Shown here: piece by piece, positions 32,101 through 37,639 of the stretch | Layout: every line of letters begins with the position of its first letter | Numbering within the stretch: position 1 is the stretch's first letter | Source of the DNA: Euptelea pleiosperma | Taxonomy: Eukaryota > Streptophyta > Magnoliopsida > Ranunculales > Eupteleaceae | Assembly: GCA_035048495.1 (NCBI GenBank) | Contig: CM068553.1 | Span: 30,714,978 to 30,778,977, forward strand | Direction of reading: 5' to 3' | DNA length: 64,000 bases | Position numbers and translations under genes: made by a program | Notes under the pieces: generated by a model | What the model saw: the letters and a program-made list of their open reading frames with translations, nothing else | What the model was told of the DNA's origin: nothing | Databases searched by the model: none

Positions 32101-34673
32101 AATACTCGTATCCATATCAATGCAACGTAGTAAGGCAGAGGTGTGACATGGATAGGGGAAATGTTCACATTGGATGGATGTTCTGGATTGGCCACATCAC
32201 TCCCTCCATGTGGCAAGAGAAGGGGACCATCCCATAAGTTGGCAGGTGTCATTAGGCATGCCACTGTGCTTTCTTAACAACACACTACTTTAATATGTGT
32301 CTAGCTTAACAACTGACAATAGTATAACATTTAACTAAGCCAACTTCTAACATGAAAATGATGTTGCATTTTATTTAGTCAAGGACTAAAAAGAGCATAT
32401 GCTTCCAACCTATCAATGTTACACCTGGTTGAGCTAATCTTATTTAGTTAGGGTGTCGTGCTCTTTTCAGTTGGAGAATTTTCTGATCCATGTTCAAAAG
32501 CAGAACAATGACATCCATAGGTTGAGATTAATAGTATGTACATCTATATAACAAAATAGGGAAGTTGTCTCCCCCTCTTATAGGCTTCATAAAGAAGGGC
32601 CAAGATCTTATCCCCCAACTGGTGGATCTCAGCCACTCACACCCAATTTTGACAAACGCTTTGTCGAGGAGTGTCGTGGGCACGGGGCACGTACTAGTCT
32701 ATATAACAAAACATGGAAGTTGTCTCATAGGCTTCATAAAGAAGGGTCGAGATCTTATCCCCCAAATGGACAGTGGATCTCAGCCACTCACACCCAATTT
32801 TGGCAAACGCTTTGTCGGAGAGTGCCATGGGCACGTGCCACCGACTAGTACATTACAAAGAGGCTTATTCTTTATAAGAACCATACCTATGTGTGCCAAT
32901 CCGTACCAAGCTAGTCATTTGGAATGGTTCCAAACCATGTCAAATACTTAGAAATGGTTCAGAGAACTTTTAATCGTGCCCAATTATCTAGTCCTGGCAC
33001 GATTTCTAACCGCTTCAACAGTTTGGAATGGTTCAAAACCGTGCCAATGTATCTTAAACTGTTTCGAAATTTCAAGAGTTGACACGGTTCAAAACATTTC
33101 CAACATTTGGAACGGCGCCCCTTAATGTACTTAGGCACACGCCACTTTTTGAGACGGTTCAAAACTGATCCAAATGACCTTAAGAGCGGTTTTGGACCGT
33201 TCAAAATGACCTTTCATTTGTAGTGAATTAATTCCTGAATAAATCGCGAATTTAACAACTAAGTTCAACTTCAATACCTGCATCTCGTCCGGATAATGTG
33301 AAATTTCAGCAAGCTGTTCTTGGGCATGTGCTTTTATCTCCACAAAGCTCTCATACAATTTCTGCAATGGAACCACAGTAGTATAAGATTCAAACTTGGA
33401 ATTGTTGCTAACAAACTTTGTGGTGCAACTTCAATACCTGCATCTCCATCAGAGATGTTGAAATATTATCAAACTGTTGCTCGGTCTGTGCTTTTCTCCT
33501 CTTCCAGCTCCCATACATTTCTTCTTCTAACTTGGAATTCTTCCTTGATAAGTACTCCACATATCTGTAACCAATAAGAAAAACAAGAGCATTTGATATT
33601 TTACTAATAATAGTAATAAATTAATAATACTTGTATTTTAATTTTGAGAGGTATTCGTGTACGTATTACCCCTTAATGTTGGCCATCTCTTCTTTTATAG
33701 ATCTGTAACCAATAAGAAAAACATGAACATTTGATATTATTAATAATACTTGTATATATTTTTATTTTCAGAGGTTTCGTGTATTACCCCATGAGGTTGG
33801 CCATGTCTTCTTTCATAGATCTGTAAAAAATAAGAAAAACATGAGCATTTGATATTATTTATAATATTTGTATTTTTATTTTCAGAGGTATTCCTGTATT
33901 ACGTACCCCATAAAGTTGGCCATGACTTCTTTGAGCTGATTCAACTCCGTAGCAGAAGTGGAGTCTTGGGAAGGGCTATCACCAAGTTTGCATCCCGGTA
34001 GAGGGTTCACATCGGTGTCTCTCCTGATGTTAACGGGGTCTACGCTTTCAAGCCAGTACTCCATCGCTCCACTAGCACTATTGGGCAGCCTACAGAACCG
34101 CTCTTTCCCATCCGGAGTCCTCTTCCCTTCGATGTCTTTCAGCAGGTGGCCTAGAAGCCCAGTATCCCTAATGTGTTTGCGAGCTTCTTTTTCCAGATCC
34201 TGCCGGGATATCGGATTCCCCAGCACCGCTCCATTCTCCTTCATGATCTTCCAAATCTTCTCCTTCGAAGTTTCATACCTTCACGAAAATATAAAATTAC
34301 TTACTGTATAACAACTAAATAATATGGATTTCTTTAACAAAGCCCCTCACCTATGTCGGGACCAGTTCTTGTTGTTACTGCTGTGAACTTTCTTCTTCCC
34401 TCGCTTCGCTGCTTTATCCTTTCTGGCTTGGCTGGAACTCTCATGCGTTCTCTTCTTCGTCTCCTCCTCGGCGTTGGTGTTCGTCTTTACGGTGGCGTCT
34501 TCTACGATTACGCGGAACGTCCTCTTCTTACGCGCATTCAATGGCACAAACACAGGCCCCGTGATGAAATTATCAGCCCTCGATCCTACGTTCTTTTGTT
34601 TCGAAGTCTCACCAAGTTCTTTTCCCGGGAGATTGGATTCCATCGCCATCTGTTCGTCTTGGTCTGGGTTCAT
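11077..34673 (-). CDS. DYAD-like: SWI1/DYAD/AMEIOTIC1-like protein, 14 predicted exons, 686 aa
   Basis: Predicted exons in gene order: 34351-34673, 33907-34278, 33788-33820, 33670-33702, 33438-33564, 33278-33361, 12869-12952, 12709-12792, 12550-12633, 12390-12473, 12236-12313, 12077-12160, 11303-11795, 11077-11174. All borders are GT-AG and phases agree; the sum is 2061 nt with no internal stop. Exon 2 has [16 protein letters not shown] and GAMEYWLES and the second-last exon [12 protein letters not shown], which I recognise from the SWI1/DYAD (Arabidopsis), AM1 (maize, rice) family. Those nuclear proteins control meiotic entry and protect meiotic cohesin; whether this copy is the meiotic orthologue or a shorter paralogue is unknown. 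The middle is a coiled coil encoded by duplicated exons. One intron is 20.3 kb of nested transposons. The gene looks open, but transcription across that intron is unproven. Confidence 0.75.
11303..11795 (-). CDS. DYAD-like: DYAD-like gene, exon 13: C-terminal region
   Basis: 493 nt after the acceptor AATGCAG at 11796. It begins [12 protein letters not shown], continues with a K/E/R-rich coiled stretch ([18 protein letters not shown]), then [12 protein letters not shown], the C-terminal family motif, and a proline/serine-rich tail. It ends at GGTG/GTAAGC, a strong donor; without splicing the frame would stop ten bases later at 11286. The intron before it (11796-12076, 281 nt) is the only one in the gene 3' half longer than 130 nt. 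Confidence 0.65.
12077..12952 (-). CDS. DYAD-like: DYAD-like gene, exons 7-12: tandem array of 28-residue coiled-coil exons
   Basis: Six exons (12869-12952, 12709-12792, 12550-12633, 12390-12473, 12236-12313, 12077-12160) separated by 75-76 nt introns, repeating every 159-160 bp. Each starts after TTGCAG (TCTGCAG/TTTGCAG variants) and ends CAG/GTATTG or CAG/GTCTTG, phase 0. Five encode exactly 28 residues; the one at 12236-12313 lost two codons (26 residues). Typical wording: [20 protein letters not shown] then SNSLKAMQ, with L/I/V every 3-4 residues as in four heptads. The introns carry TAG stops except 12161-12235, which is open and 75 nt long and could be retained in frame. The region can also be read as a long minus ORF at 11906-12328. 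Confidence 0.65.
13250..13509 (-). mobile_element. Leader of an old minus-strand Copia element
   Basis: Next to the old LTR, the minus strand at 13509 reads TTGTATTAGAGCGGGTGATC, which has the look of an initiator-Met tRNA primer binding site of Copia elements (usually TGGTATCAGAGC). The 250 bp beyond it should be the 5' leader of that element; no gag frame survives and the rest is lost. Confidence 0.5.
13510..13548 (-). mobile_element. Old Copia LTR, 3' part (split by the Tat element)
   Basis: Together with 26592-26771 this makes a 219-bp minus-strand LTR starting TGTTAGAGAAT and ending CTTCA, followed by a primer-binding-site-like sequence. The Tat element inserted into it, duplicating ACTAC (13544-13548 and 26587-26591). 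Confidence 0.65.
13549..14607 (+). repeat. Tat element 5' LTR
   Basis: Starts TATGGGTACCC (3' LTR: TGAGGGTACCC, so the canonical TG has mutated here) and ends CCCCACA. Between about 13680 and 14100 it holds tandem copies of a block with CCGTCCGACTAAAGGATGGG, differing in number from the 3' LTR, which explains the 1059 versus 1016 bp lengths. The transcription start probably lies near GGCCCTATAAAAAG at about 14281. Confidence 0.9.
14608..14632 (+). promoter_or_regulatory. Tat element primer binding site
   Basis: Directly after the LTR comes TCTTGTGGCACCGTCCATAG. Position and the TGGCACCGTC core resemble the TGGCGCCGTC-type tRNA primer sites of plant gypsy elements, with one visible change. 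Confidence 0.6.
14781..16200 (+). pseudogene. gag: Tat element gag
   Basis: Frame from 14781 begins with a coiled stretch ([15 protein letters not shown]), passes the gag core ([32 protein letters not shown]) and reaches a zinc-knuckle-like [14 protein letters not shown] near 16030, a form typical of Tat gag, where the CCHC is C-x2-H-x4-H-x4-C. In-frame stops occur at 15606, 15615, 15837, near 15976 and near 16155. Gag forms the particle that packages the element RNA; this copy cannot make it. Confidence 0.85.
16317..16790 (+). pseudogene. Tat element protease region
   Basis: In the gag frame, [11 protein letters not shown] near 16470 is the retropepsin active-site segment, with DTGSS changed to DPGSS. 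It continues to AILERWLH-type sequence (normally ILGRxWLH) and then loses the frame after a TAG near 16585 and several stops near 16830. Confidence 0.75.
16935..17850 (+). pseudogene. Tat element reverse transcriptase
   Basis: DVFAWSW near 17080, then a frameshift; FIQEV and a second shift; [37 protein letters not shown]; the catalytic YIDDMMVKS at 17620. At least two frameshifts and TAG stops at 17479 and 17806 break it. It would copy element RNA into DNA. Confidence 0.9.
17916..18480 (+). pseudogene. Tat element RNase H (first domain)
   Basis: [30 protein letters not shown] and, after a frameshift near 18170, the [16 protein letters not shown] stretch are the connection and RNase H of Ty3/gypsy Pol. 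TAG stops occur near 18177 and 18338. Confidence 0.8.
18480..19160 (+). pseudogene. Tat element second, archaeal-type RNase H (aRNH)
   Basis: Read across frameshifts: a WRLFT stretch followed by an [12 protein letters not shown] segment, [10 protein letters not shown] and [10 protein letters not shown], the D-E-D pattern of archaeal-type RNase H, followed by the linker towards integrase ([18 protein letters not shown]). A second RNase H between the first one and integrase is a known mark of the Tat lineage. Multiple stops are present. Confidence 0.75.
19239..21829 (+). mobile_element. Solo LTR, family W copy 1 (2591 bp)
   Basis: Starts TGATATTCGC and ends CTACTTTCA, flanked by a perfect 5-bp duplication CAATC (19234-19238 and 21830-21834). 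It has no internal region, primer site or coding domains, so it is a solo LTR left by recombination between two LTRs. A TATA-like TTTATAAGAGGAAGG lies near 20277, followed by C/T-rich sequence. Copies 2 and 3 are at 50917-53663 and 60624-63313. ORFs inside are low-complexity P/S/L-rich and not believed. Confidence 0.92.
20433..20457. repeat. Perfect 12-bp palindrome in the W-family LTR
   Basis: CCGGAGTTGCAG and its exact reverse complement are separated by a single base. Related hairpins occur in copy 2 (about 52142-52168 and 52450-52475) and copy 3 (about 61445-61470), so the hairpin is a family property, possibly a regulatory or RNA-structural element. Confidence 0.8.
22536..22870. repeat. 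Tandem repeat after Tat integrase
   Basis: A block with GGGCCGAGGCACCCA, GCAGAACGGGACCTCGACAC and GGTTGGCATC-like sequence is repeated about two and a half times with a period of roughly 150 bp. It causes a 204-codon minus-strand ORF that is repeat-driven. Confidence 0.7.
23313..25247 (-). pseudogene. Antisense additional ORF (aORF) of the Tat element, degenerate
   Basis: Between integrase and the 3' LTR, minus-strand frames 25247-24861, 24782-24528, 24424-24230, 24177-23800 and 23702-23313 give a broken protein. It includes [20 protein letters not shown], a gap, FPLSPL and [20 protein letters not shown]. This order (short hydrophilic start, I-R-I-R, hydrophobic F-P-L-x-P-L, P-N-x-W-R) resembles the gag-like plant transposon-protein ORFs that Tat elements carry in antisense. 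Its function is not known. Frame changes and stops separate all pieces. Confidence 0.65.
25557..25570 (+). promoter_or_regulatory. Tat element polypurine tract
   Basis: GAGAAAGGGGGTGA directly before the 3' LTR, the place and composition of a plus-strand primer. Confidence 0.8.
25571..26586 (+). repeat. Tat element 3' LTR
   Basis: Begins TGAGGGTACCC and ends CTCCCACA, followed by the target duplication ACTAC at 26587-26591. The tandem CCGTCCGACTAAAGGATGGG blocks recur at about 25730-26060, one unit fewer than in the 5' LTR. Scattered substitutions against the 5' LTR show an insertion of appreciable age. Confidence 0.92.
26592..26771 (-). mobile_element. Old Copia LTR, 5' part
   Basis: Minus strand from 26771 starts TGTTAGAGAATAT and contains CTCTATATAAGAGC (TATA-box-like) near 26615. 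It continues after removal of the Tat element at 13548. The partner LTR of this old element was not found. Confidence 0.65.
26772..26929. other. Short AT-rich spacer between nested elements
   Basis: Unassigned sequence ending with the target duplication ATACT (26925-26929) of the Copia element. No frame or repeat recognised. Confidence 0.5.
26930..27231 (+). repeat. Copia 5' LTR
   Basis: Starts TATTAAGGATATTCATCC (the usual TG is TA in both LTRs) and ends ACCTCA. An AATAAATATTATTATAAATAAACC stretch near 27125 may hold the promoter or poly(A) signals; I break it here only as AT-rich. It differs from the 3' LTR at few positions. Confidence 0.88.
27232..27252 (+). promoter_or_regulatory. Copia primer binding site
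   Basis: TATTGTATCAGAGCCATAAC follows the LTR. TGTATCAGAGCC matches the plant initiator-Met tRNA primer site TGGTATCAGAGC with one base missing. Confidence 0.8.
27309..28330 (+). pseudogene. gag: Copia gag
   Basis: ATG at 27309 opens 311 codons with the UBN2-type gag core ([38 protein letters not shown]) and a G/N/R-rich nucleic-acid-binding tail. The CCHC knuckle [14 protein letters not shown] lies just past a frameshift near 28240, so gag is broken at its end. The first 300 residues are otherwise open. Confidence 0.88.
28375..28800 (+). pseudogene. Copia protease region
   Basis: [12 protein letters not shown] near 28388 is the aspartic protease site (usual DSGAxxH; here DNGA). The frame ends near 28597 and a shift leads into the gag-pre-integrase stretch, where a TAG is present near 28804 (LWHN followed by a stop). 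Confidence 0.8.
28810..30260 (+). pseudogene. Copia integrase and hinge
   Basis: C-x2-C of the zinc motif (CSSCQIGK), then the catalytic acidic residues in [17 protein letters not shown] and NDRAERKHR give a D-D-E pattern. The domain is one open frame from 28837 to 29544, then a TGA sits just before CVFIGY. The proline/serine-rich hinge is open from 29569 to 30261. Confidence 0.88.
30304..31130 (+). pseudogene. Copia reverse transcriptase
   Basis: [35 protein letters not shown], then a frameshift at about 30560, [26 protein letters not shown] and the catalytic YVDD at 30834. A TAG is near 31113. Confidence 0.92.
31131..31797 (+). pseudogene. Copia RNase H and polypurine tract
   Basis: [40 protein letters not shown], then a frameshift near 31.5 kb, [20 protein letters not shown] and [13 protein letters not shown] form the D-E-D RNase H of Copia Pol. 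GCAAGGGGA just before 31798 is the polypurine tract. Confidence 0.9.
31798..32101 (+). repeat. Copia 3' LTR
   Basis: Starts TATTAAGGATATTCATCC, ends ATCTTTTA, and is followed by ATACT at 32102-32106. The near identity to the 5' LTR points to the youngest large insertion inside the DYAD-like intron. Confidence 0.9.
32107..33277. other. Intron remainder with array fragments
   Basis: 32540-32855 carries two units of the 5-8 kb repeat array (GAGTGTCGTGGGCACGGGGC, GAGTGCCATGGGCACGTGCC). 32880-33225 is rich in GGTTC/GAACC motifs and ends ATTTGTAGTG, like a CACTA-type tip, but the left end is not convincing. No gene is seen here apart from the exon starting at 33278. Confidence 0.5.
33278..33564 (-). 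CDS. DYAD-like: DYAD-like gene, exons 5 and 6 (first coiled-coil modules)
   Basis: Exon 33438-33564 (127 nt) encodes [14 protein letters not shown] and then a 28-residue module ending LMEMQ. Exon 33278-33361 (84 nt) encodes the next module, [20 protein letters not shown] and SHYPDEMQ. The 76-nt intron between them contains AACAATTCCAAGTTTGAA, which is coding in the 127-nt exon (KNSKLEE), so the later introns arose from sequence homologous to coding DNA. The donor at 33277 (CAG/GTATTG) opens the 20-kb transposon-filled intron. Confidence 0.65.
33670..33820 (-). CDS. DYAD-like: DYAD-like gene, two duplicated 33-nt micro-exons
   Basis: 33788-33820 and 33670-33702 are each exactly 33 nt, phase 2 to phase 2, and encode [11 protein letters not shown] and [11 protein letters not shown] (first codon shared with the previous exon). 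Both resemble the last 33 nt of exon 2 ([10 protein letters not shown]), and the intron pieces between them are also repeated (each acceptor follows TTATTGGTTACAG or a close variant). So the end of exon 2 plus its intron was duplicated in tandem twice. Eleven residues is one hendecad, so the coiled coil is extended without a register break. Confidence 0.65.
33907..34278 (-). CDS. DYAD-like: DYAD-like gene, exon 2: conserved family domain
   Basis: 372 nt, phase 2 to phase 2. Residues in order: [55 protein letters not shown], a linker, then GDSPSQD and the start of the coiled coil ([14 protein letters not shown]). This is the strongest similarity to the SWI1/DYAD/AM1 family in the window. A few positions differ from what I recall of the family (a short gap before the [11 protein letters not shown] part), which suits a diverged paralogue. 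The donor is GG/GTACGT. Confidence 0.8.
34351..34673 (-). CDS. DYAD-like: DYAD-like gene, exon 1
   Basis: Starts at the ATG at 34673; the same frame upstream meets a TAG within about 55 bases with no other ATG, which fixes the start. The 107 residues are hydrophilic, with a K/R-rich stretch ([13 protein letters not shown]) that looks like a nuclear localisation signal, and end WSRHR just before the donor CATAG/GTGAGG. The 72-bp intron 34279-34350 closes with GTGAAG, and the split codon AG/G gives R followed by YETSKEKIW, so the family's W-x-x-x-R-Y junction is preserved. Confidence 0.7.
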
Positions 34674-34862
34674 TTTCCCTGCTAGATTCTGATCCGTTTC
34701 CTCTCTTAGAAACCCTTTGTTCTACAGGACTTCGATCAAAAACCCTAACTTCGAAGAACACCTGAGAGCGATATTCTACGTTCTCCAAGGCCTCAGATCG
34801 CTAGAGAGAGAGAGAGAGAACATGTTGTTTTGCGAGGGTTTTAGCTCAAGTTGCAGTTAAAC
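34674..34862 (-). promoter_or_regulatory. Probable 5' leader and proximal promoter of the DYAD-like gene
   Basis: Upstream of the ATG on the minus strand lie AAGTTAGGGTTTTTGATCG and a (GA/CT)8 run (34806-34821), both common in plant leaders. No clear TATA box was found. A MITE begins about 190 bp from the ATG, so the promoter is at most short or partly MITE-derived. Confidence 0.4.
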
Positions 34863-35230
34863 CCTATGTTCTAAAACTCGGACTCGGCTCGGAAGTCCAT
34901 TGGGCCGAGTCACCTCGATGACTCGGGAGTCGACTCGGCGAGTCATTAAATTGATTATTGTTTATTTAAATATATAAAAAATAAAATTTATTAAGAAAAA
35001 CTTTGAAAATAGGAAATAATACAAAAAAACATTTAGACAATCAGAAAAAAAATTTTGAATTTTGATTGGACTCGGCCTTTAAACGGGTTACTCGGCTGAA
35101 CTGTGAGTCAACGCGGACGATTGTCCGAGTCAACTCGCCGGACTATGCAAATCCGAGTTTGTATGCCAAGTCGACTCGAAATACCATCGAGTCGAGTCCC
35201 GAGTCGACTCGGCAAGTTTTAAAACATAGG
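34863..35230. mobile_element. MITE rich in ACTCGGCGAGTC motifs
   Basis: Ends are inverted: CCTATGTTCTAAAACTCG at the left and CCTATGTTTTAAAACTTG on the other strand at the right. A direct AAC lies outside each end (34860-34862 and 35231-35233), a possible 3-bp target duplication. The interior has an AT-rich core flanked by many CGAGTC motifs. Confidence 0.65.
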
Positions 35231-35349
35231 AACCTAGTTCCACGTGTGGAGAGCGAGCATGGTTTACGAACCTTCTATGTGAAATTCATCACATGCGGAA
35301 CGTGCCATGCCCACATGTCTTTCTCTGGCCCTCTTATCCGGGGCTGTTT

Positions 35350-35407
35350 GATACCGACTTCGGTATCAAATTTTGATGCCGAAGTCCCTCAATTTGCCAC
35401 GTAGTAG
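35350..35407. mobile_element. End fragment of the GATACCGACT foldback MITE
   Basis: 58 bases match the start of the 10258-10646 element (GATACCGACTTCGGTATCAA onward to CCACGTAGTAG) and then stop. Confidence 0.7.
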
Positions 35408-35579
35408 ATCCGAGGAAAGCATCGCTGACAGCCGACAAATATATTTGCCACGTGGCACACTCTTAGAGGATGCTAAGTTGCTAACCTTATGGATGTTTTG
35501 ACAATCCTTAAGTGGACGGTGGACCTACAAACTGACCCACGCTCCTACTCAAGACTATCTAGACACGTGCGTAGGATCT

Positions 35580-35930
35580 GGGCCTACTTTTCAATGGTCC
35601 GGCTCTGAAAATTTGCTTACCACTCAGATTTCGACCGCATGGATGTTTATCCCATCCCTTGGTGAATACACGCACCAAAAATCACCCTCATTGGTAATCT
35701 CTAACAATTAGATTGTAGTACTTTTTATAAGGCATTCTCACAACCGTTGAATTTAACCTTTTTTTTTTTAGAACTAAAACCAACAGTTCAAAATCATTAA
35801 ACTAGTTGATTTTTGCTATAAAAGTCTAATGAGGGTTGGACTAAACATCCATGCAGTCAGTGGGCCCAAATGGCAGAGGTGAGTAGTAAAAGTGCTTTCC
35901 ATTTGAAAAGATCTCGGGTATGTGACCTTT
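35580..35930. mobile_element. Foldback element related to 4387-4768
   Basis: The right arm, read on the minus strand, has CCCGAGATCTTTTCAAATGG and GCCATTTGGGCCCACTGACT, matching the left arm of 4387-4768. The left arm pairs with it more loosely (GCATGGATGTTTATCCCATC). Ends are approximate. Confidence 0.5.
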
Positions 35931-35971
35931 TTAGTGACTCAGCAATTGAATTTCTTTTATTTATTTTTTTT

Positions 35972-36722
35972 GGAAAAATTTCTAAAATGAAAAAAAACTT
36001 TAATCTATTTACAAAAACAAAAATAAAATTGTGACAATCCCAAAAAAAGTAACTAAACGCCCTTTTAAAGGGTGTTTCTCCCTGACAGAAATAAATCCCC
36101 CCGACACAAGTAGCAAAAAGCTGAAAAGGCTGACAAACGCTAAAGGGCGTCTGTACCTGACAGACGCCATTTAAAAGGGCGTTTCCCATAGGGAGTAAAA
36201 CTTTTGTCCCAATACGAGCCACGTGGCACACTCTTAGTGGACGCTGACCGTATGGATGTTTAATCAGTCCATTGATGGACCTGCAGTCCAAAAATCAGCC
36301 TGATTAGTAATTTACAACCTTTGGATCTTTGCACTCAAATAATGCTCAAATTCTTACAATTAAAATCAACCCATGAAAATAACTTCAATCCAACGCTTAT
36401 AAACCACTAATAATGTTTTTGGTGTGTAGATCCACCTAGTGATTTGCCAAACATCCATACGGTCATCGTCCGATAACAGTGTGCCATGTGGCTTGTATCA
36501 GGACAAAAGTTTTACTCCTCTATGGACAGACGCCCTTTAAAAGGGTGTTTGTCAGCTTTTTCAGCTTTGATGTCCAGAGAAACAGTCGTCTTTTCACTTT
36601 TCATATTTGTCAGGGAGAAACGCCATTTCAAAGGGTGTTTGGTTACTTTTTTTGGGAATGTCAAAAATTTATTTTTATTTTTGTAAATAGATTAAAATTT
36701 GTTTTCTTTTTTGAAATTTTTC
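35972..36722. mobile_element. Large foldback element, arms about 300 bp
   Basis: The left arm from GGAAAAATTTCTAAAATG to the GACCGTATGGATGTTT region is an inverted copy of the right arm (36440-36722), including AACGCCCTTTTAAAGGGTGT, TTGGGAATGTC/GACAATCCC and AGTAAAACTTTTGTCC. Direct repeats GCAATTGAATT at 35942-35952 and 36851-36861 bracket this element plus the neighbouring SINE; whether they are a target duplication is uncertain. Confidence 0.7.
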
Positions 36723-36729
36723 GTATTTT

Positions 36730-36847
36730 TTTTGATAGGTAAGCCTGATTTTTTTAAAGAGACCAGTAACTTGGTGAAGGCGGGTTTTGAACCCAGGTCT
36801 ATGGTATCATCACCCACAAACTTTACCAAATGACCAAGCTGGCACCT
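36730..36847 (-). mobile_element. tRNA-derived SINE
   Basis: Minus strand starts GGTGCCAGCTTGGTCATTTG, which resembles a tRNA acceptor and box A, then has GGGTTCAAAACCC as box B about 50 bases on, a short body and an A-rich tail after ACCTATC. A truncated copy is at 9045-9112. Not an intact tRNA gene: the cloverleaf cannot close. Confidence 0.65.
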
Positions 36848-36933
36848 TCTGCAATTGAATTACGTGATTAGGATAAGGTGCAAATCGAATAAAGAGCTTT
36901 GTTTTCACCGACAACTTTTCCTTTAATTCCTAA

Positions 36934-37247
36934 GGGCATTTTAGCAACACCCCCTCTCAAATTTGAAAGTAATTTGTAGTATCCCCTTATACTTTCAGAC
37001 TTTAGGATTACCCCCTTTGACCCAGTTTAATCATTATTTGACTAACTTTAAAATGTGATATGCATCATGTGCTTGTTAATGGGCCAATGAAAGGATCATA
37101 ATATTGCAAGTACAATGCTAACCGTGTGTGATTCAAGTCCGTTTCAACATAAGTCAACCACATTAAACTAGGGGTAATCCTAAAGTTTGAAAGTACAAGG
37201 GGTACTAAAATTACTTTCAAATTTCAGAGGGTGTTGCTAAAATACCC
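36934..37247. mobile_element. Mutator-like MITE with 9-bp target duplication
   Basis: Inverted ends GGGCATTTTAGCAACACCCC and, on the other strand, GGGTATTTTAGCAACACCCT continue as inverted arms of about 90 bp. A perfect 9-bp direct repeat AATTCCTAA lies outside (36925-36933 and 37248-37256), the size made by Mutator-type transposases. Non-coding, 314 bp. Confidence 0.9.
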
Positions 37248-37256
37248 AATTCCTAA

Positions 37257-37639
37257 TGGAATGAGATTCCCCTCAACAAAAACCGTTTACCTGGCGTGGG
37301 GTTTTATATTTTAAATGTTTTTTTTTTTTTTGTTTTTTTTTTCCGTCATGGGCTTGGAACTCATTCATACGTAGACCCGAATTTGGTTTCCCCTGGACCC
37401 GGCCCACGGACCTTGCCGATGTTTGCTCCACCTGTGATGACATATCAAAAGTCACTTTAATTGGTGATTTCTATCCGTTGGAACTCAACTTGACTTTGGG
37501 TCAAGCTTGGGTTGGGTTACACAGTACTCAGGCTTGTATAGATTTTATAATCCGAACAAAAATTGGAACGAGGTATTGGGCAACCTGACCCAACCCGAGC
37601 CCCATTATTATATGATATATGATACCCCTATCCCGTGAT
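37257..37639. other. Spacer without a gene
   Basis: Contains a T run (about 37319-37342) and CCCGACCC-like repeated wording near 37500-37600. No open frame of interest. Confidence 0.5.

Larger units (their letters stand above)
26930..32101 (+). mobile_element. Ty1/copia LTR retrotransposon, complete in structure, frameshifted
   Basis: Two short LTRs (26930-27231 and 31798-32101) of about 303 bp, a perfect target duplication ATACT (26925-26929 and 32102-32106), a Met-tRNA primer site and a polypurine tract enclose gag, protease, integrase, reverse transcriptase and RNase H in Copia order. Short LTRs, a total of 5.2 kb and the gag start ([19 protein letters not shown]) suggest the Ale/Retrofit group, tentatively. 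At least four frameshifts (about 28.24, 28.59, 30.56 and 31.5 kb) and several stops inactivate it. Confidence 0.93.
12953..33277 (-). other. 20.3-kb intron of the DYAD-like gene, filled by nested retrotransposons
   Basis: Opened by the donor after exon 6 (33277, CAG/GTATTG) and closed by the acceptor before exon 7 (CGTTGCAG at 12953). Sister introns of the same array are 75-76 nt, so about 20.2 kb was added. Contents from low to high coordinates: unassigned 12953-13249, old Copia remnant 13250-13548, Tat gypsy 13549-26586 with a solo LTR inside, rest of the old Copia LTR 26592-26771, Copia element 26930-32101, and repeat pieces 32107-33230. Confidence 0.65.

Noticed and set aside
32868..33225. 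CACTA-type DNA transposon
   Set aside because: The right end reads CACTACAAATG on the minus strand, but the left end (CATTACAAAGAGG) matches poorly and flanking 3-bp target duplications differ.
36730..36847. tRNA gene
   Set aside because: Box A and B-like sequences are present but no acceptor stem or anticodon arm closes; an A-rich tail and a truncated relative indicate a SINE.
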